This document shows, in pieces, positions 1 through 11,629 of a stretch of DNA of 64,000 nucleotides. Source of the DNA: Manis javanica (taxonomy: Eukaryota > Chordata > Mammalia > Pholidota > Manidae). Made by a program: the position numbers and the translations under genes. Position 1 is the stretch's first letter, and the number at the start of each line of letters is the position of its first letter. The stretch lies in contig NC_133156.1 of assembly GCF_040802235.1 (NCBI RefSeq), positions 184,958,351 to 185,022,350 of the forward strand. The letters run 5' to 3'. The notes under the pieces are model-generated. The model ran no database searches, had not been told where the DNA came from, and was given only the letters and a program-made list of their open reading frames with translations.

Positions 1-224
1 TTGTAAAGACCGCTCGTCTACAGAGAAGAAAGAACTAAACTGGACTGAGACAAACTCCTAACACCTGGCTGGGGTGTCACCAACAACTAGGTTAGAAGGT
101 GCTGGAGTGGTGCCAACACTCTAGGGATGCATATGGCAGAGATGGCGGGGACAGTTGACGTTTAGGAAGCTCATGCCAATGTTGCTATTACGCTAAGGGG
201 CTTGCAAGGCTTGCCTTCTTTAAC

Positions 225-355
225 CCTCACCACAACCATGTGGATTAGCACCCTGATTGTGCCCATTCTACAGGTGAAGATCAAAGTCATACGGCTAGCA
301 ATCAGTGATGGTGGAATTCAAATGTACGCAGCCTGACTCCAAAGCTAGCCTTCTA
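225..355 (-). repeat. MIR SINE fragment
   Basis: The order of a tract like 'cccattctacaggtgaa', a degraded 'ctagcaatcagtgatgg' and 'ctgactccaaagc' is that of an antisense MIR core. Confidence 0.5.
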
Positions 356-359
356 ACAA

Positions 360-3300
360 CCATATCACAGAGAGCTGCCTCATTTTACTGTAGCTGGCTC
401 TGACATTGTCAGAAAATTCTATTTGTAAACTTTATGAAATAATTTTAAAATAGGAAGTAATACTGTACATCAGCCTCAAAATCTTTACATTGCAGCACTT
501 CCTCTTTCACTTTGAAACTCTCAAGCCAACAAGGAAGCATACAAATTGTTCAGAAGCTGCAGGCCAGGGTCCAGCAGTGCAGTGTCTCGCCAGCCCCCTC
601 TGGAATTCAGACCAGTGGGGGTAGATCTGGGCAGTGGGTGAGTAGAACAGGGAGCAGGCCGGGAGGTGAAGCAGCTGCCCCGGAGTCAGTCACAGACCTG
701 CTGACAGACACCTCACAGCTTACAGAGAATATATTGTGGCAGTGAGGTTGAAAAACACTTTTTTAAGAGAGCTGGGCATTATCAGCAGCATAAGGAGCCA
801 AATCTTGACAATTTCCTGTTGAAAAGAACCTGTCATGTACATGTGAGCAGATAGGTATTTTATTTATAAAGGAATGAATGAATGAATGTAATGCAATGAA
901 ATGACTGAGCTCAATGTACTCAAAGAGTCCATCATTTTATGCAACTCCAGATAAAGACTGTGAGTGGTCGTGGAATTGTGTTTTCACTTATCTAAAAGAA
1001 CTGATTCTCATCATTGGCATTATCTGAACACCATTCTTAGAGAAACTGTAATGCTTCGTTGCTACTAATTGGTGTGAAATCTACCCAGAGAATACCTGCA
1101 GAGCTGTGTACTGACATATTGTACATACTTACACTCTATTCCTAGAATAACAGACTTTATGGGGTTTTCATAGTCAGATAGAAAACTCACTTGCAATGAA
1201 CACATAAATTTATACCAAGGACAAAAGAAAATGTAAGTGTGCTAATCAAGTGAGTGAAAATATTATTGAGCTTCAATTTAGCTCCAAGCTTCCTGACAGC
1301 CAAGACAAAAAGAAAAAGACAGTAAGTTGCACAATGGTCTTACCAGAAAATAGGAAGTAAGTAGACAAAGCATTTCTGAGCACTGAACTTTCAATGGATT
1401 TTCTTACAGAGTCACCTAGGCATTACTGCCATTGTCTAGTCCTTGTTCTCATGTTTACAACACAATCAGGAGCAAATTTCATGAAATCATTATTTGCAAT
1501 AATGATAAAAACTGAGGGTGTAACATTCAAGCAGAACTCAGTGAGCCCACTCTGCAAGGGCGCCAGCATAATGGAGTCCAAAGACAGCCTCTAGTTTGAT
1601 TTGAAGTTGGAAATGAGATTATCTGAAAGGAAAGGAAACATGTTCGCTGAACACCTGACATGCATTATGTGCATGAAGTACTTCCTTCCTGTCAACATAT
1701 ATATTATCAATCCTACAGGCAACTTGCTTTGGGATTCACTACAAATTAACAGAAAGCCCAGAACCATGCCTTCTCTTTGGTACCACACCCGCTGCTGCCC
1801 TCCTACACTCCTATCAGGACTCAGTGGACAATTTGTCCCTTAGCCAGTTTTTACAGGCAATTTGAGTTTATTCTTTTCATGGAGGACCTGGAACACTGGT
1901 ATTGTATATTACTGATTAAGGACAAATTTCTTTGTTCAAAAACCAAGTGATTGGTTGGTAGGGTTGATTCATATCATGCAAGCTCACCTTAAAGGAAGCC
2001 CACAGTCTCTGGAGTGATCAGCCTCTCTGTTTAAGTGCTGTGAGAAATTATTATTATTGTGATTTCAGCCTTAGGTGCTCCCAGAGGACAAGATGTCTAC
2101 CTATGACTAAAGCATGGGTAGGAATCGGTGGTAGAAAGGGAGCTCTGAGTTAAGGAGGGCTCCAGGCAGATGAGAGAGAGCAGGAAACTGAAAAGGTCAG
2201 ACGTGGCTGAGATCTGGAGTGTGGGTGTGTGTGTGTTTGGGGAAGCAGAGGTGACAGGAAACATTAGGCAGGTGAGGAGGGCCAGCTGATGTGGACTTGC
2301 AGCTTAATCCCTTTCCCTTCATAAAGAGGAGCTACACAAAATTGCAGATTTCTTCTCCAAAGAAACAGAAACTATGCACAAGAAAACCAGTACCAGAAAG
2401 ATGTCAAGTCTGAGACTCAACTGAAGAACATGTTTGCCTGTGCCTTAAAGAAAACGGTTGGCAGTGATGGGGAGAGGGGGTGAGGCCAGAATTCTTACTT
2501 GTAGGCCCCCTTCTCTGGCTGCACGGCTGTTCTTATCATAGGACTTGTCTTTTTTTTTTTTAATGTCTTGCCCCACTAGCCTGTAAGCCCCGCAGGAGCA
2601 AGCCTGTTTTATATTTGGCTCCAGACCTATGGGACCTATTGTAAAGTGATTTTTGGTTTTTTAGAAAGCGTTCAAAGAGGAGAAATGGTAATGACTAAAG
2701 CATAAAACAAGAAATGTAAATTATTTTCTCTCTCTGTCACTTCCCTAACTCAGTTCCCACCGGGAGCTCCACAGAATTTCCATAGCATCCCCTGGATGAA
2801 ACGCCTCCGGTGGGCCTGTGGCTCACCATGCTTGGCCCCGGGGGGACTCTGACTCTCCACAACTGCTGTCTGGTCTCTGCAGCCCACTGGGGCTGCATTG
2901 CAGCTATTCACACACTCCCTTCTCTTGCATCCAGTTAGCCAACCGTGGTGCTGCCTCATAAGGGCTTATGTTTCTTTTCTATCAAGTGGTCTGGTGTGTG
3001 AAGGGACCATCATTACCAACTTATTCTTCCCAATCAGTCCAGGATCTTTCCGGCACCCCCATGATGGGCATTCCTGACTCAAAGAACCAGGCTCCAGGTC
3101 TGAAGGGGTGGGGCAGTCTCCATAGGGCGCTCCTGTCCCACTGCCGCTGCTTTGTAAACTGTGAGCCAGAGAGGCAGCAACTCCTTGGCTAGAAGGTACT
3201 CATGGCTGTGCATACATGCCAGGAGCCTGGGGCACCTTCCTCTGCAGGCATCTTCAGAGATACGTACACTGAGCTCCAAGTGCACTGTGGCTCCCAGTTG

Positions 3301-3970
3301 GACACAACGTACACAATCTAAGTGAGGCCTGCCTAGTGACTGCAGGGAGGACTGCCCCTGAGTGAGCGGAAAACCCTCAAGTCACCACTCATTTGTCTTC
3401 ACTCTGCTGCTGTTTTAGGGTGTGGAAAGAATTTAACTTATGTCTAAAGGTAAGTCAGGAACACATATGGACATTTTTCACTTGAACAAAGACTAAAGAC
3501 AGGTCTGGAGCCTGAGAGGAGCTCCCATCTTGCGTCAGTGCTGTCTGAGGAGGGCCCTGTCTCATCCGGACTCTGCCTGCGCGTGTGGAGCCCTTTATCC
3601 ACCCGGGGCCGGAGCCCCCAGGGAGTGAGGGCAAAGGCTTCAGCCACAACAGATAGGCTACATTTGCTCCAGAACTCAGGGTGGTCTGGATTAGCACAAG
3701 TTGGACAATGAAGTGTAAAGAATGTGTTCATGAAAGCTGAATGCCAAACAAACACAGAGCAGCTCAGCCGGCCTGCACAGTCTTGGGGTTTCCAACTTGG
3801 GGACCAGCACTTCTGTGTTCAGAAAAAATGAGGAAAATGCTCATGCAGGCTGCCCTGGTGACTATGAGGCCACCTAGGTCTTCCAAGAAAAACACGTATT
3901 CTGGCTCTAGAGGTCCAGAAGTCCGCAGATGACCAACCTCTGCAGTCAGACGAGGGCTTTGCAGCTGGCT
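360..3970. other. intronic stretch, no gene seen
   Basis: There is no recognisable exon here. A short (GAAT)n run lies at about 872-888, a GT-rich patch at about 2222-2238, and a poly-T run near 2550. All open frames are below 105 codons and look like chance frames. Confidence 0.5.
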
Positions 3971-3979
3971 GCTGATTGA

Positions 3980-4940
3980 CAGCAAGCAGGTATTGCCTTT
4001 ATAACCTTACCCCCACATGCCTGACCAAGCACTTTGAAATTTGTTTTAGTTTCAGTATTTTTTAATAGTATATTTAATATGCATTCACTATAGAAAGCCT
4101 GGAAAATACTTATAAAAGAATAATACATATGTATGTGGGTTTATCTCACACATAAATCCTTCACCTATAGTTACTACTATTAACAAATTGTGTGTACATC
4201 CTTCCAGATTTTTGAGAGTTTATTTATATGCTCGTTTCTTTCTTCATTTACATACAATAATAAAGTAAACTCTCATGAACCTACCACTTAGATTAGGTTT
4301 CCCCAAGGCATTTCTCTTCCTTTCCCCTTTGGAAATAACCACCACCCTGAATTTTATATTAGTCAACTCCTTGCTTTTCTTTATAGTTTTGCCATATACA
4401 TATAGTTTTTAACTTTAATATAAATGAATACAGTTCTACTCTCTCTGACTTTCCTTTTCTGCAGAATATTAAGTTTTTGCTAATCAGTCCCACTTAACCA
4501 TACATTTTGCTCTTGTGCAGCATTCCATTTTACAAAGATACTATGGTTTATTTTCCCATCTATTATTGATGGGCAACTGGGTTGTTTCCTGTCTCTGGTT
4601 ATTACAAGCAATACTATGAAACTTCTGTACATATGTCCCCATTCTCAGGCACCATCACTTCTCCAGTGGACAGTCTCGTGAGTGAAATGGCTGTTTCATA
4701 GAGTTTGTGCACTATCGGTTTCAGTAAGCACTCCCAAATTGTTTTCCAAAATGGTTGTATCCTCAGCGTTTGTGAGTTCCTATTGCTCCATATCCTTGAC
4801 AACACTTGATATTGTCAGACTTTTTCATTTTAGGCAATTTGGTCAGTGAAAACAAGTAAACCTTTGTGTTTTTACTTTACATTTCCTGGTTATCATGATT
4901 AAGCACATTTGCACAGGTTTATTGGCAGTATTATTCCTGA
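3980..4940 (-). mobile_element. old L1 (L1ME/L1MD-like) 3' fragment
   Basis: The plus strand reads as antisense L1 3' sequence. It has an AT-rich 3'UTR-like stretch, then 'ccattttacaaagatactat', 'gggttgtttcctgtctctgg' and 'ttgttttccaaaatggttgt', the order seen near the end of L1 ORF2. It is heavily diverged and has no open reading frame. Confidence 0.6.
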
Positions 4941-6164
4941 TCTATAAAATGCCTACTCATGTTCATTTTTTAGTAACTTTTTATTTATTCATAGGACTTT
5001 TGTGTATTCAGTTCTATCTCTGTGTATTTATGTATCAATCTATGCATCTATCTAAAACTAGGCTTTCAAATCTGATTTAACAAGAATAAAGCCTATATTG
5101 TCTAAAGTTTTATGGTGTTATAAATTGGTCTAGTTACAAAGGTCTTGAGTAACAATTGTTCGCATTCCTTTTACTCTGATTTTCTAAAGTACAAAACTAG
5201 ACCCCATACCAGACAAATAATGATTTATCAAATGGAAAAATAGTGGGGAAAAAATGCTCCAGTATTGTCATTATTCACTGTATTATTTGGGAATCTAGAA
5301 TAATAAATTTTTGTTTCTTAATAATTTTTCTTCAACATTAAATTTCAAAGGGAATAAAAAGGGAAAAGAAAGCAACCACCCCTCCATAGCTGCTTTCATT
5401 ATGTATCTCAGAGTCACATGCTCTCTAGGGCCTGTTCTCCCCTATTTTGGCTTGGGAGAACTGAGAAACAGTAAGATGTGCTTACTAGTGGATACAGTGC
5501 AGGTGGTCCTGAAATTCACTGAGCAGTTTCCTAACTAAGAACTCCCAAACCACAGGGCAAAAGGGGGCTTCCCTGGGTGGGCAATGCCTTCTCAGTGCAG
5601 CACCATGCGGAAGGCACTGGATGTGCCAGGCTCCCTGACAGTGTGCAGGAAAGGGTGCCGTAGTCTAGCACACTCAACTCCAGGGCTTGTGATTCAGGTA
5701 GACAAATATGTGAGAGGGTAAAAGATTTGAGTAGCAGTGAATGAACACAGTGGGAGGCTGTCAAGATTTTAACTGATGGACCTAAATTTAAGATGTTAAA
5801 GGACCTTGACTTTACCTTAAGTCAAGTCTGTTTGCTCTGCATTGCCCTTTCCTCCAATCCTGGTCCCTACCATGGTCACTAGATCAGATGCAGGGTGGCC
5901 CGGCCACATTCTTAGGGGAACATGGAAGCACAGCTAGCCAAAAAAAAAAAAGCTGAGGCCCCTTCCTGGACCACATAATAGGTCAGCATCTTGCTATTTC
6001 CCTAAACATGTGCTGAACCTGGTATCCGCTCATGCTCCTACCCATTCCCCTGAAATTTTGTCGAACTAAAGCCTTCTGAAAAGTGACATAGAAAGTGAAT
6101 CATAGGGTAATACTTGGGTTCTAGCCCCAATTGACCTTATAAACACACGAATTTGGTGATCATT

Positions 6165-6395
6165 CACTCCAGTGCTTCTTTACTATGGAAGATGTCTCTC
6201 CCCAAATATCAAGCAAATCTGGAGGTATTTTTGATTGTCACAGCTGGTATGGGGGGTGTTACCATCATCCAGTGGGTAGAGGACAAGGATGCTACTAGCA
6301 TCCTATAATACACAGGACAGCCCCCATCACTAAGAATTACCCCCTCCAAAATATCCATAGTGTCCAGTCCAGGTTGAGACACCCTGATCTACTCC
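6165..6395 (+). mobile_element. MER20-like hAT DNA transposon fossil
   Basis: The stretch carries several landmarks of MER20: 'tctggaggtatttttgattg', 'agtgggtagaggacaagg', 'catcctataatacacaggac' and 'ggttgagacaccctga', in the right order. It is a non-autonomous fossil with no coding capacity. Confidence 0.75.
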
Positions 6396-6764
6396 TCAAC
6401 AGCTCAGGCTGGTAAAGCCCAGGTCACTGGCTTCCCTGACATGACTCCCAGTTCCATGCATCTTCCTAACAGAGGTGAGCTTCCTTGACATATTGTTAAG
6501 CCATTTCCTATGGGTGTATCTGAACACAAGATGCTGGAGAGAGGTCCAGAGGTCCTATGGCTGAGTCAGTGACTCTCTCCCCTCAGACGACTCAGCCTAT
6601 GACCTGAATTATCATCAGTGAGAATGTTCTGGCTGCAGTCCAGTCTCTCAGGGTGACAAACTTGTCAATGGCATGGATATTGATGCAGGCTCTTCTATAT
6701 TTCATTATGCAATTATTTTTTTTCATTGAACAATACTAAATAATATAATTTGCTTGTAGTCAAT

Positions 6765-6870
6765 CAGTCATTTGGTCAACAAGTATTTATTATATGCCCC
6801 CTAGGATCAGGCACCATGCTCTGATCTGGAAGAATGGTAACTCTCTAATCTAGTGACTTAGACCACAGAC
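6765..6870 (-). repeat. L2 3' end fragment
   Basis: 'caacaagtatttattatatg' followed by 'atcaggcaccatgctctg' is the antisense form of the L2 3' terminus. Confidence 0.5.
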
Positions 6871-6874
6871 CCTA

Positions 6875-7060
6875 CAACAGGGCTTCTTCACTAGGTGGAG
6901 GGGTGGGTACTTGTTAAAGTGCAGATGCTCAGGTCTCTTTCCAGAAATTCAGATCCCATGAGTCCAGAGAGGGCCCAGGAATCTTCATTTATAGCAAGCA
7001 CTAGCAGTGACTCTGACACAGGTTATCCATGCGACCATGATTTAAGAAACATTGGTAGAA
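6875..7060 (+). mobile_element. MER5-like hAT fossil
   Basis: A 'cagggcttcttcactagg' start, an internal 'cttgttaaagtgcagatgct', 'ggaatcttcatttatagcaa' and the end 'aagaaacattgg' follow the MER5A/MER5B layout. The copy is diverged. Confidence 0.55.
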
Positions 7061-7069
7061 ATCATGAAA

Positions 7070-8510
7070 TCTACCCAACCTAATCCCAGGTCTGAGAATA
7101 TGCAGACTTGAGCTCTACTGTGGTAATTTTTTATATCCCAAAAAAAAAGCATTTAACCTTTTCATCAATTAATTATCTCACATTTCTTCTTTTTAAACAA
7201 GAGAGTGAGACTGCTCAAACACAGATGGTGAGAGGGTAGGACAACCCTATGTAAACGGAAGCAGGACACTTTCAAAGGAACTAAGCCATGGAAGTTCTAC
7301 TTCTAAAATCAGATTTTTATGACATAGAATTACTTGGCTAAATACATTGGTAATAGCCAGTTAGGAAAACCAGTAGCTAAGAGCAAACTCTCTTGCAGCT
7401 GTAAAAGGTATGTACACTACCTATTTTCTGAACCAACCTCAGCATGCAAAGATTCTTAGCTTGCTAGTCCTCCTTGCTTACCAAGATAAACGACTTCTTA
7501 CTGTTCTCATTCTTCTTTCACATCGCTTCTCAGACCTACATCATTAACACTCCGTTATGTGAATTTGTAGTGGACCACATATTTTAGTAGCATATTAACC
7601 ACACTAATTTTAGAAGCCCAAGTCTAAACCTTGTTCTAAGCAAAACTTCTCCAAGCCACTAGAAACACTTTAATACTTACCTGTGTCTAATATCAAGGAA
7701 GTTATCTCACTATACAGGTATACAAATAAAACATATGGAACCACTTCAGCCAAATTGTTCTATCCTAAATTACTGTGATCAACTTCATGGAAGAAAGCCA
7801 TATAAAGAAACTCATGATAACAATTACAAATGGATTAAAATCAATGTATCACCATCATCATTAATGAGAAGAGGATGGATTAAAGGCCAGAATAGCTCAG
7901 AAAGCATGCCAGCATCCCTTAAAATAATTAATCAAAAACGTGTCTCTCTTTTTCAACTCCCTTAGATAATAATTCCCTTCCATTCTGTCCCTTTAACTAA
8001 AAGTGTCTTTATTATACCTTCAAATGCCTCTGTGCTCCTGCCTCATCCTCATAGTTTACTTTTTGCCCCAGTTAACCAACCCCACCTCAGATCCCTAAGT
8101 CCACAGAGTGCCCAGAGGCCCAAGGGGCTCACAAAACTCACAGATCAAGCACTTCAAAAGACTCTACTCTCTGTGCCCCTGTCAAAAAACATTCAAAATA
8201 CAGATGAGTATCCAACAAACATGAGGGAAATTATCCTTCCAGGATAAATGAGAAAAACTCACAATTTTGTGTGTGATCTGTAGCATTAGCCCGTCCAAAG
8301 TACCCCAGACCCCACACACCAGGAGAGCTCCATTCCACTGTCATCTCCACACACAAGAGAACTGCTTCCCAGTGTTTGAAAACTTGGAGCAATATATCAA
8401 CTTGAATGCAAAATTTCCCCCAAGCCCAGATTTGCTAAGAGCTCCATTTTTAAGTAGACTCTGCTCCCTGCAGACCAACATGCAAATGGTGGGTGCTCAA
8501 GTGTAAGAAC
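7070..8510. other. intronic stretch, nothing recognised
   Basis: This AT-rich unique sequence lies just inside ARHGAP25 intron 1. Short frames are present but none resembles a known family. An A-run at 8523-8537 sits close to the exon 1 donor. Confidence 0.4.
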
Positions 8511-8550
8511 CACAAAGGCAGCAAAAAAAAAAAAAAACCACGGACTGTAC

Positions 8551-8611
8551 CTATTTTCCCAGCCTCCCCTCTCAGGCTGAAGTCCCAGTTTCTTGGCAAC
8601 TTCAGGGACAT
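8551..8611 (-). CDS. ARHGAP25: ARHGAP25 first coding exon (N-terminus only)
   Basis: ARHGAP25 is a GTPase-activating protein (PH domain, RhoGAP domain, C-terminal coiled coil) that turns off Rac in blood cells, limiting phagocytosis and superoxide production. Only its N-terminus is in this window. Read from the ATG at 8609-8611, the minus strand gives MSLKLPRNWDFSLRGEAGKI, nearly the same as the human start as I remember it (MSLKLPRNWDF, then similar residues to KIA). The 61-nt coding part ends in the first base of the next codon at 8551. A donor AG|GTACAG follows at 8550. That phase fits the Ala that comes next in the human protein. Position -3 of the ATG is A, a fair initiation context. The PH and RhoGAP exons lie beyond the left edge. 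The exon is too short to be found by ORF length; the match at 13 or more consecutive or similar residues plus the correct splice phase makes chance unlikely. Confidence 0.88.
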
Positions 8612-9110
8612 CCTGCCTCTGGTTCAGGTGAGTAGCTGCTGAAGCGGGCAGTCAGTCCCAGTCCGCTCCGTTCTTGCCTTTTCAATCTTCCGCTCTAGTT
8701 GGTGTGCGCGTGTTTTCCCCTCTATGATTTCTTCACAAGCAATCTGGGGTTTGAGGTTGGTCTGCCGGCATGTCTCCTTTCTCTCAGAAGAAAGGGCCAT
8801 CCATCTGTCACTCGGGGCGCGCACCCCACCCTGCCGAACCCCCGGCCACAGTTCCACCGGGGCTGAGACCTTGTGAAGTGTCGCCCCGCTTTTCTTGCTT
8901 TCAGTTTTACCAGAAATATCCCAGTTAACACTTCGCGTGTCATGAGAAGCAAAGCTCCTGCTCAAGAGAATCTCAGGCCTCACTGAGGCGAGGTTGTGAT
9001 AAACAACGGCTGCCTCTGGGCTTTTTTTTTTTTTTCAAACTGCCAGCTTCCTTGCATTTGAGGAAGTGGGTGGCTGTTGAGGGTAGATGATGCATTATGA
9101 GCACTCTTTC
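8612..9110 (-). other. ARHGAP25: ARHGAP25 5'UTR (exon 1, extent inferred)
   Basis: This is the sequence between the predicted start codon and the TATA-like element. It is moderately CpG-rich at 8640-8960, unlike the flanking DNA. It contains upstream ATGs, for example at 8941-8943, opening a frame of about 74 codons that ends near 8722 without overlapping the main ATG. The 5' end is inferred from the TATA position and could differ if the 5'UTR is spliced. Confidence 0.45.
9060..9068 (+). promoter_or_regulatory. PU.1/ETS-type site near ARHGAP25 start
   Basis: The plus strand reads GAGGAAGTG, the core of the PU.1 (SPI1) consensus. It lies about 70 bp on the transcribed side of the TATA-like element. 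PU.1 control would fit the blood-cell expression known for ARHGAP25, but use of this site is inferred from the motif and context only. Confidence 0.4.
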
Positions 9111-9134
9111 TCGAGAAAATGGTTTTTGGAAATG

Positions 9135-9144
9135 CTTATATAAG
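9135..9144 (-). promoter_or_regulatory. TATA-like element of ARHGAP25 promoter
   Basis: CTTATATAAG is a perfect TATA-type palindrome. Read on the minus strand it would place transcription start at about 9105-9115, a fitting distance before the CpG-richer 5'UTR and the ATG at 8611. Because the element is self-complementary it gives no direction by itself; direction is inferred from the exon. Confidence 0.4.
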
Positions 9145-9559
9145 TGGAACGAGTACTCTCGTGTTGTAGAGTGATACCTTTGATTAAAAGAAAAAGAAAA
9201 TTCCGAGACGCCCCCCATATACCTGGAAGCCCTCCTCCCCACTGAGCAGGATGGAGCATCCAAAAATAGGAAGACAAACAGCACTCCTCCCCCCGCCCCA
9301 AGTTACCTTCTTTTAAATTCTTTCTGCTCTGAGAACCACATTGTACATTGTCCACCTGCTCAAGATAAAGGTTCCAAATGATCTCAGCATGTTTTGGGGA
9401 GGGTCTGATGTGTCTAGCTACTCAGCTTAACTGGGTAGTCCCACCTGCGCATTGTTATCGTGGTTCTTTGGCACGGTGCACAGGGTGTGCACAGTGGTTG
9501 CACCACAAACATTAGTTCAACTGGTATTCCATTTAGTTCAGTTTTGTGACAGACTTGAA

Positions 9560-9780
9560 TGAGTTTAACTGGGTCAGGCTAGTGATTAAGTTTTTAGGCT
9601 CAGAGCCAGACTGCCTGCGTTCAAATTCTGACTCTTCCACTTTCTTGCTATGGAACTTCGGGCAAGTTTCTTGACTACTCTGTGCTTCAAGTTCTTCATC
9701 TGTAAATGAGGCAAAAATAGGGCCTAGTGCATAGGTCTGTCTGGAAACTTTATTAGACAGGAGGTAAACATGCTCACAAG
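9560..9780 (+). repeat. MIR SINE
   Basis: A nearly full MIR: 'gctcagagccagactgcctg', 'ttcaaattctgactcttcca', 'cttcgggcaagtttcttgac' and 'cttcatctgtaaatgagg' in order. Confidence 0.88.
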
Positions 9781-10009
9781 AGTCACTGCCGGTCAGCACG
9801 TGAGCAACACAGCATTGGTCCATTCATTCTTCAACTCTCCAGGGTGACTGTCTTCTTTGTTTCCTGCATGCTAACTCTCTGCTGACGACCTGGCACCCTA
9901 TTTCACTGAGAAAGCTGATGCAACTGGAAGAGAACGCTGGAAAGCTCCCACCACCATTCCTGCCCCCTCCATATTGGAAGTGCACACACTCCACCTTTCT
10001 CCCCTTACA

Positions 10010-10740
10010 AGGGATGAGCCAGGCCACCACTCCTCCATCTTCACTGCATCATCACTCTCTCCTCTCCTGGGTCAGCTCCATCAGCCTTCAAACTTATTAT
10101 TCTATTACCCTGTTGCTTAAAAAAATCTCTCCTGATGCTACTTTCTCTTCCAGCTACAGCTGCATTGCTCTCCCTTCATTTCTGAGCAAAGCTTTGGTAA
10201 CAATTGTCAATGTTTATAAATACCTGTCCTGTTATTCTCTCCTAAAGTCCTTCTGCTGATGTTTTTGACCCCATGATTCTGTGGAATATGTTTTTATTAA
10301 GGACAGTGGTGACATCCCTGTCGCAAAACCCATCGGCCAGTCCTGCATGTTATCTCCCTGACTTCTTAGGAGTTTGGAGGAACATTTGGTCACTTTCTCC
10401 AACTCTGGGCCCCCTCTCCACTTGGTTCCCAGAACCCCTCACTGGCCTGGTTGCCTGCCTCCCTGGCTTCTCCCTCTGTTTCCTTGCTGACTCTTTTTTA
10501 TCTCCCTGAACCTCTAAATTTTTGAGGAAACCAAGGCTCACTCCATGGACTTCTGTCCCATCCATAGCCTGGGGAAGTTCATCTGTCTCAAGGCTTTAAG
10601 TGTCATGTATCTGCTGACCACCCCACTGCAGATTTTCCCCCAGACCACCTCCTGAACCCCAGATCATATACACCTCTGCTTAGATATGTAATAGCCATCT
10701 CAAACAAAACATGTCCAAAACTTATATTTAGGGGATCAGG
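10010..10740 (+). repeat. old L2 LINE fragment
   Basis: Pyrimidine-rich sequence with the L2-like phrase 'agccatctcaaacaaaacat' then 'gtccaaaac' and several internal L2-like pieces. The match is weak and patchy. Overlapping frames of 70-110 codons in this stretch are not convincing genes. Confidence 0.4.
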
Positions 10741-11629
10741 CAGAAGGAGCAGGGGTGACCCAAGGCAGATTCTTCTCATAGTGAAGGACAAGAATCCAAG
10801 ATAGAAGAAACATATATGTACATTCAAAGCCTCTGCTCACATTCCAGTGGCCAACACAACGTGGCCAAGACCCAGGTCAGTGGGGCAGGATGTACACACA
10901 GGCATGGCAGCCAGGGCAAGGGAGAAAACAATGAATATTTGCTGATCAAGACTCCGATCCATCACACCATCCCAGTTTATCCAATTGTCCCACAAGCTCC
11001 CCAGAGACGCTGGATTCCTCTGAACCTGACCCAGCCAGGTGGAAACCTTAGAGTTCCCACTTCGGCTTCCTGCCTGTCATAAGACCCAAACACCACTGGT
11101 CTTTTTCTCTCCTGAATCGGGGCGGGAACAACACCCCTATAGCTATCCTGAGCCTGACCCAACCCGGCAACATCACCACAGTGAACCTGACACTGTCCAG
11201 AATTTCAGTCCTGAGACCTTTAACTCAGAAACTGAAAATATTTTGAAGATGGCATTTACACAAAGAACTTCCTTTACTCTTTAGAGTAGGTTCCTGTAAG
11301 TCTTGGAAAAGCTCGTGACTGATGGGGAAGTTGGTTATTAATACTTGGAAAGACAATCCGATGAAAGGCACCCCTGGGGACACCCAGCTCAGCAGCCTTC
11401 CCTCCAAAGGGCCAGCTCTGGGGCAGCCCACTGCCTGCATGAGGCCAGGAGGCAGCGGTTTGCAGCAGAGCTGCGGTCCCTCCTGGCCTTCAGGACATGA
11501 AAGACTAGCGGTCTTGTCCAGTACCAAAGTCTGAGTCAGCACCCAGAACAGCAAAAGTAAAAGCAAAAATTCATTCATCTATTTGCTTAGTGAATGAATG
11601 CCAACCACTTAGTGAGGATGAACTTAATT

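Larger units (their letters stand above)
1..8550 (-). other. ARHGAP25: ARHGAP25 intron 1 (5' part)
   Basis: This stretch lies downstream, on the minus strand, of the splice donor that ends the first ARHGAP25 coding exon at 8551. I looked for the next exon, which in this family begins the PH domain, and did not find it. The intron therefore continues past the left edge. The stretch contains old repeats (MIR, L1, MER20, MER5, L2) and no convincing exon. That it is intronic is an inference from exon 1. Confidence 0.7.
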
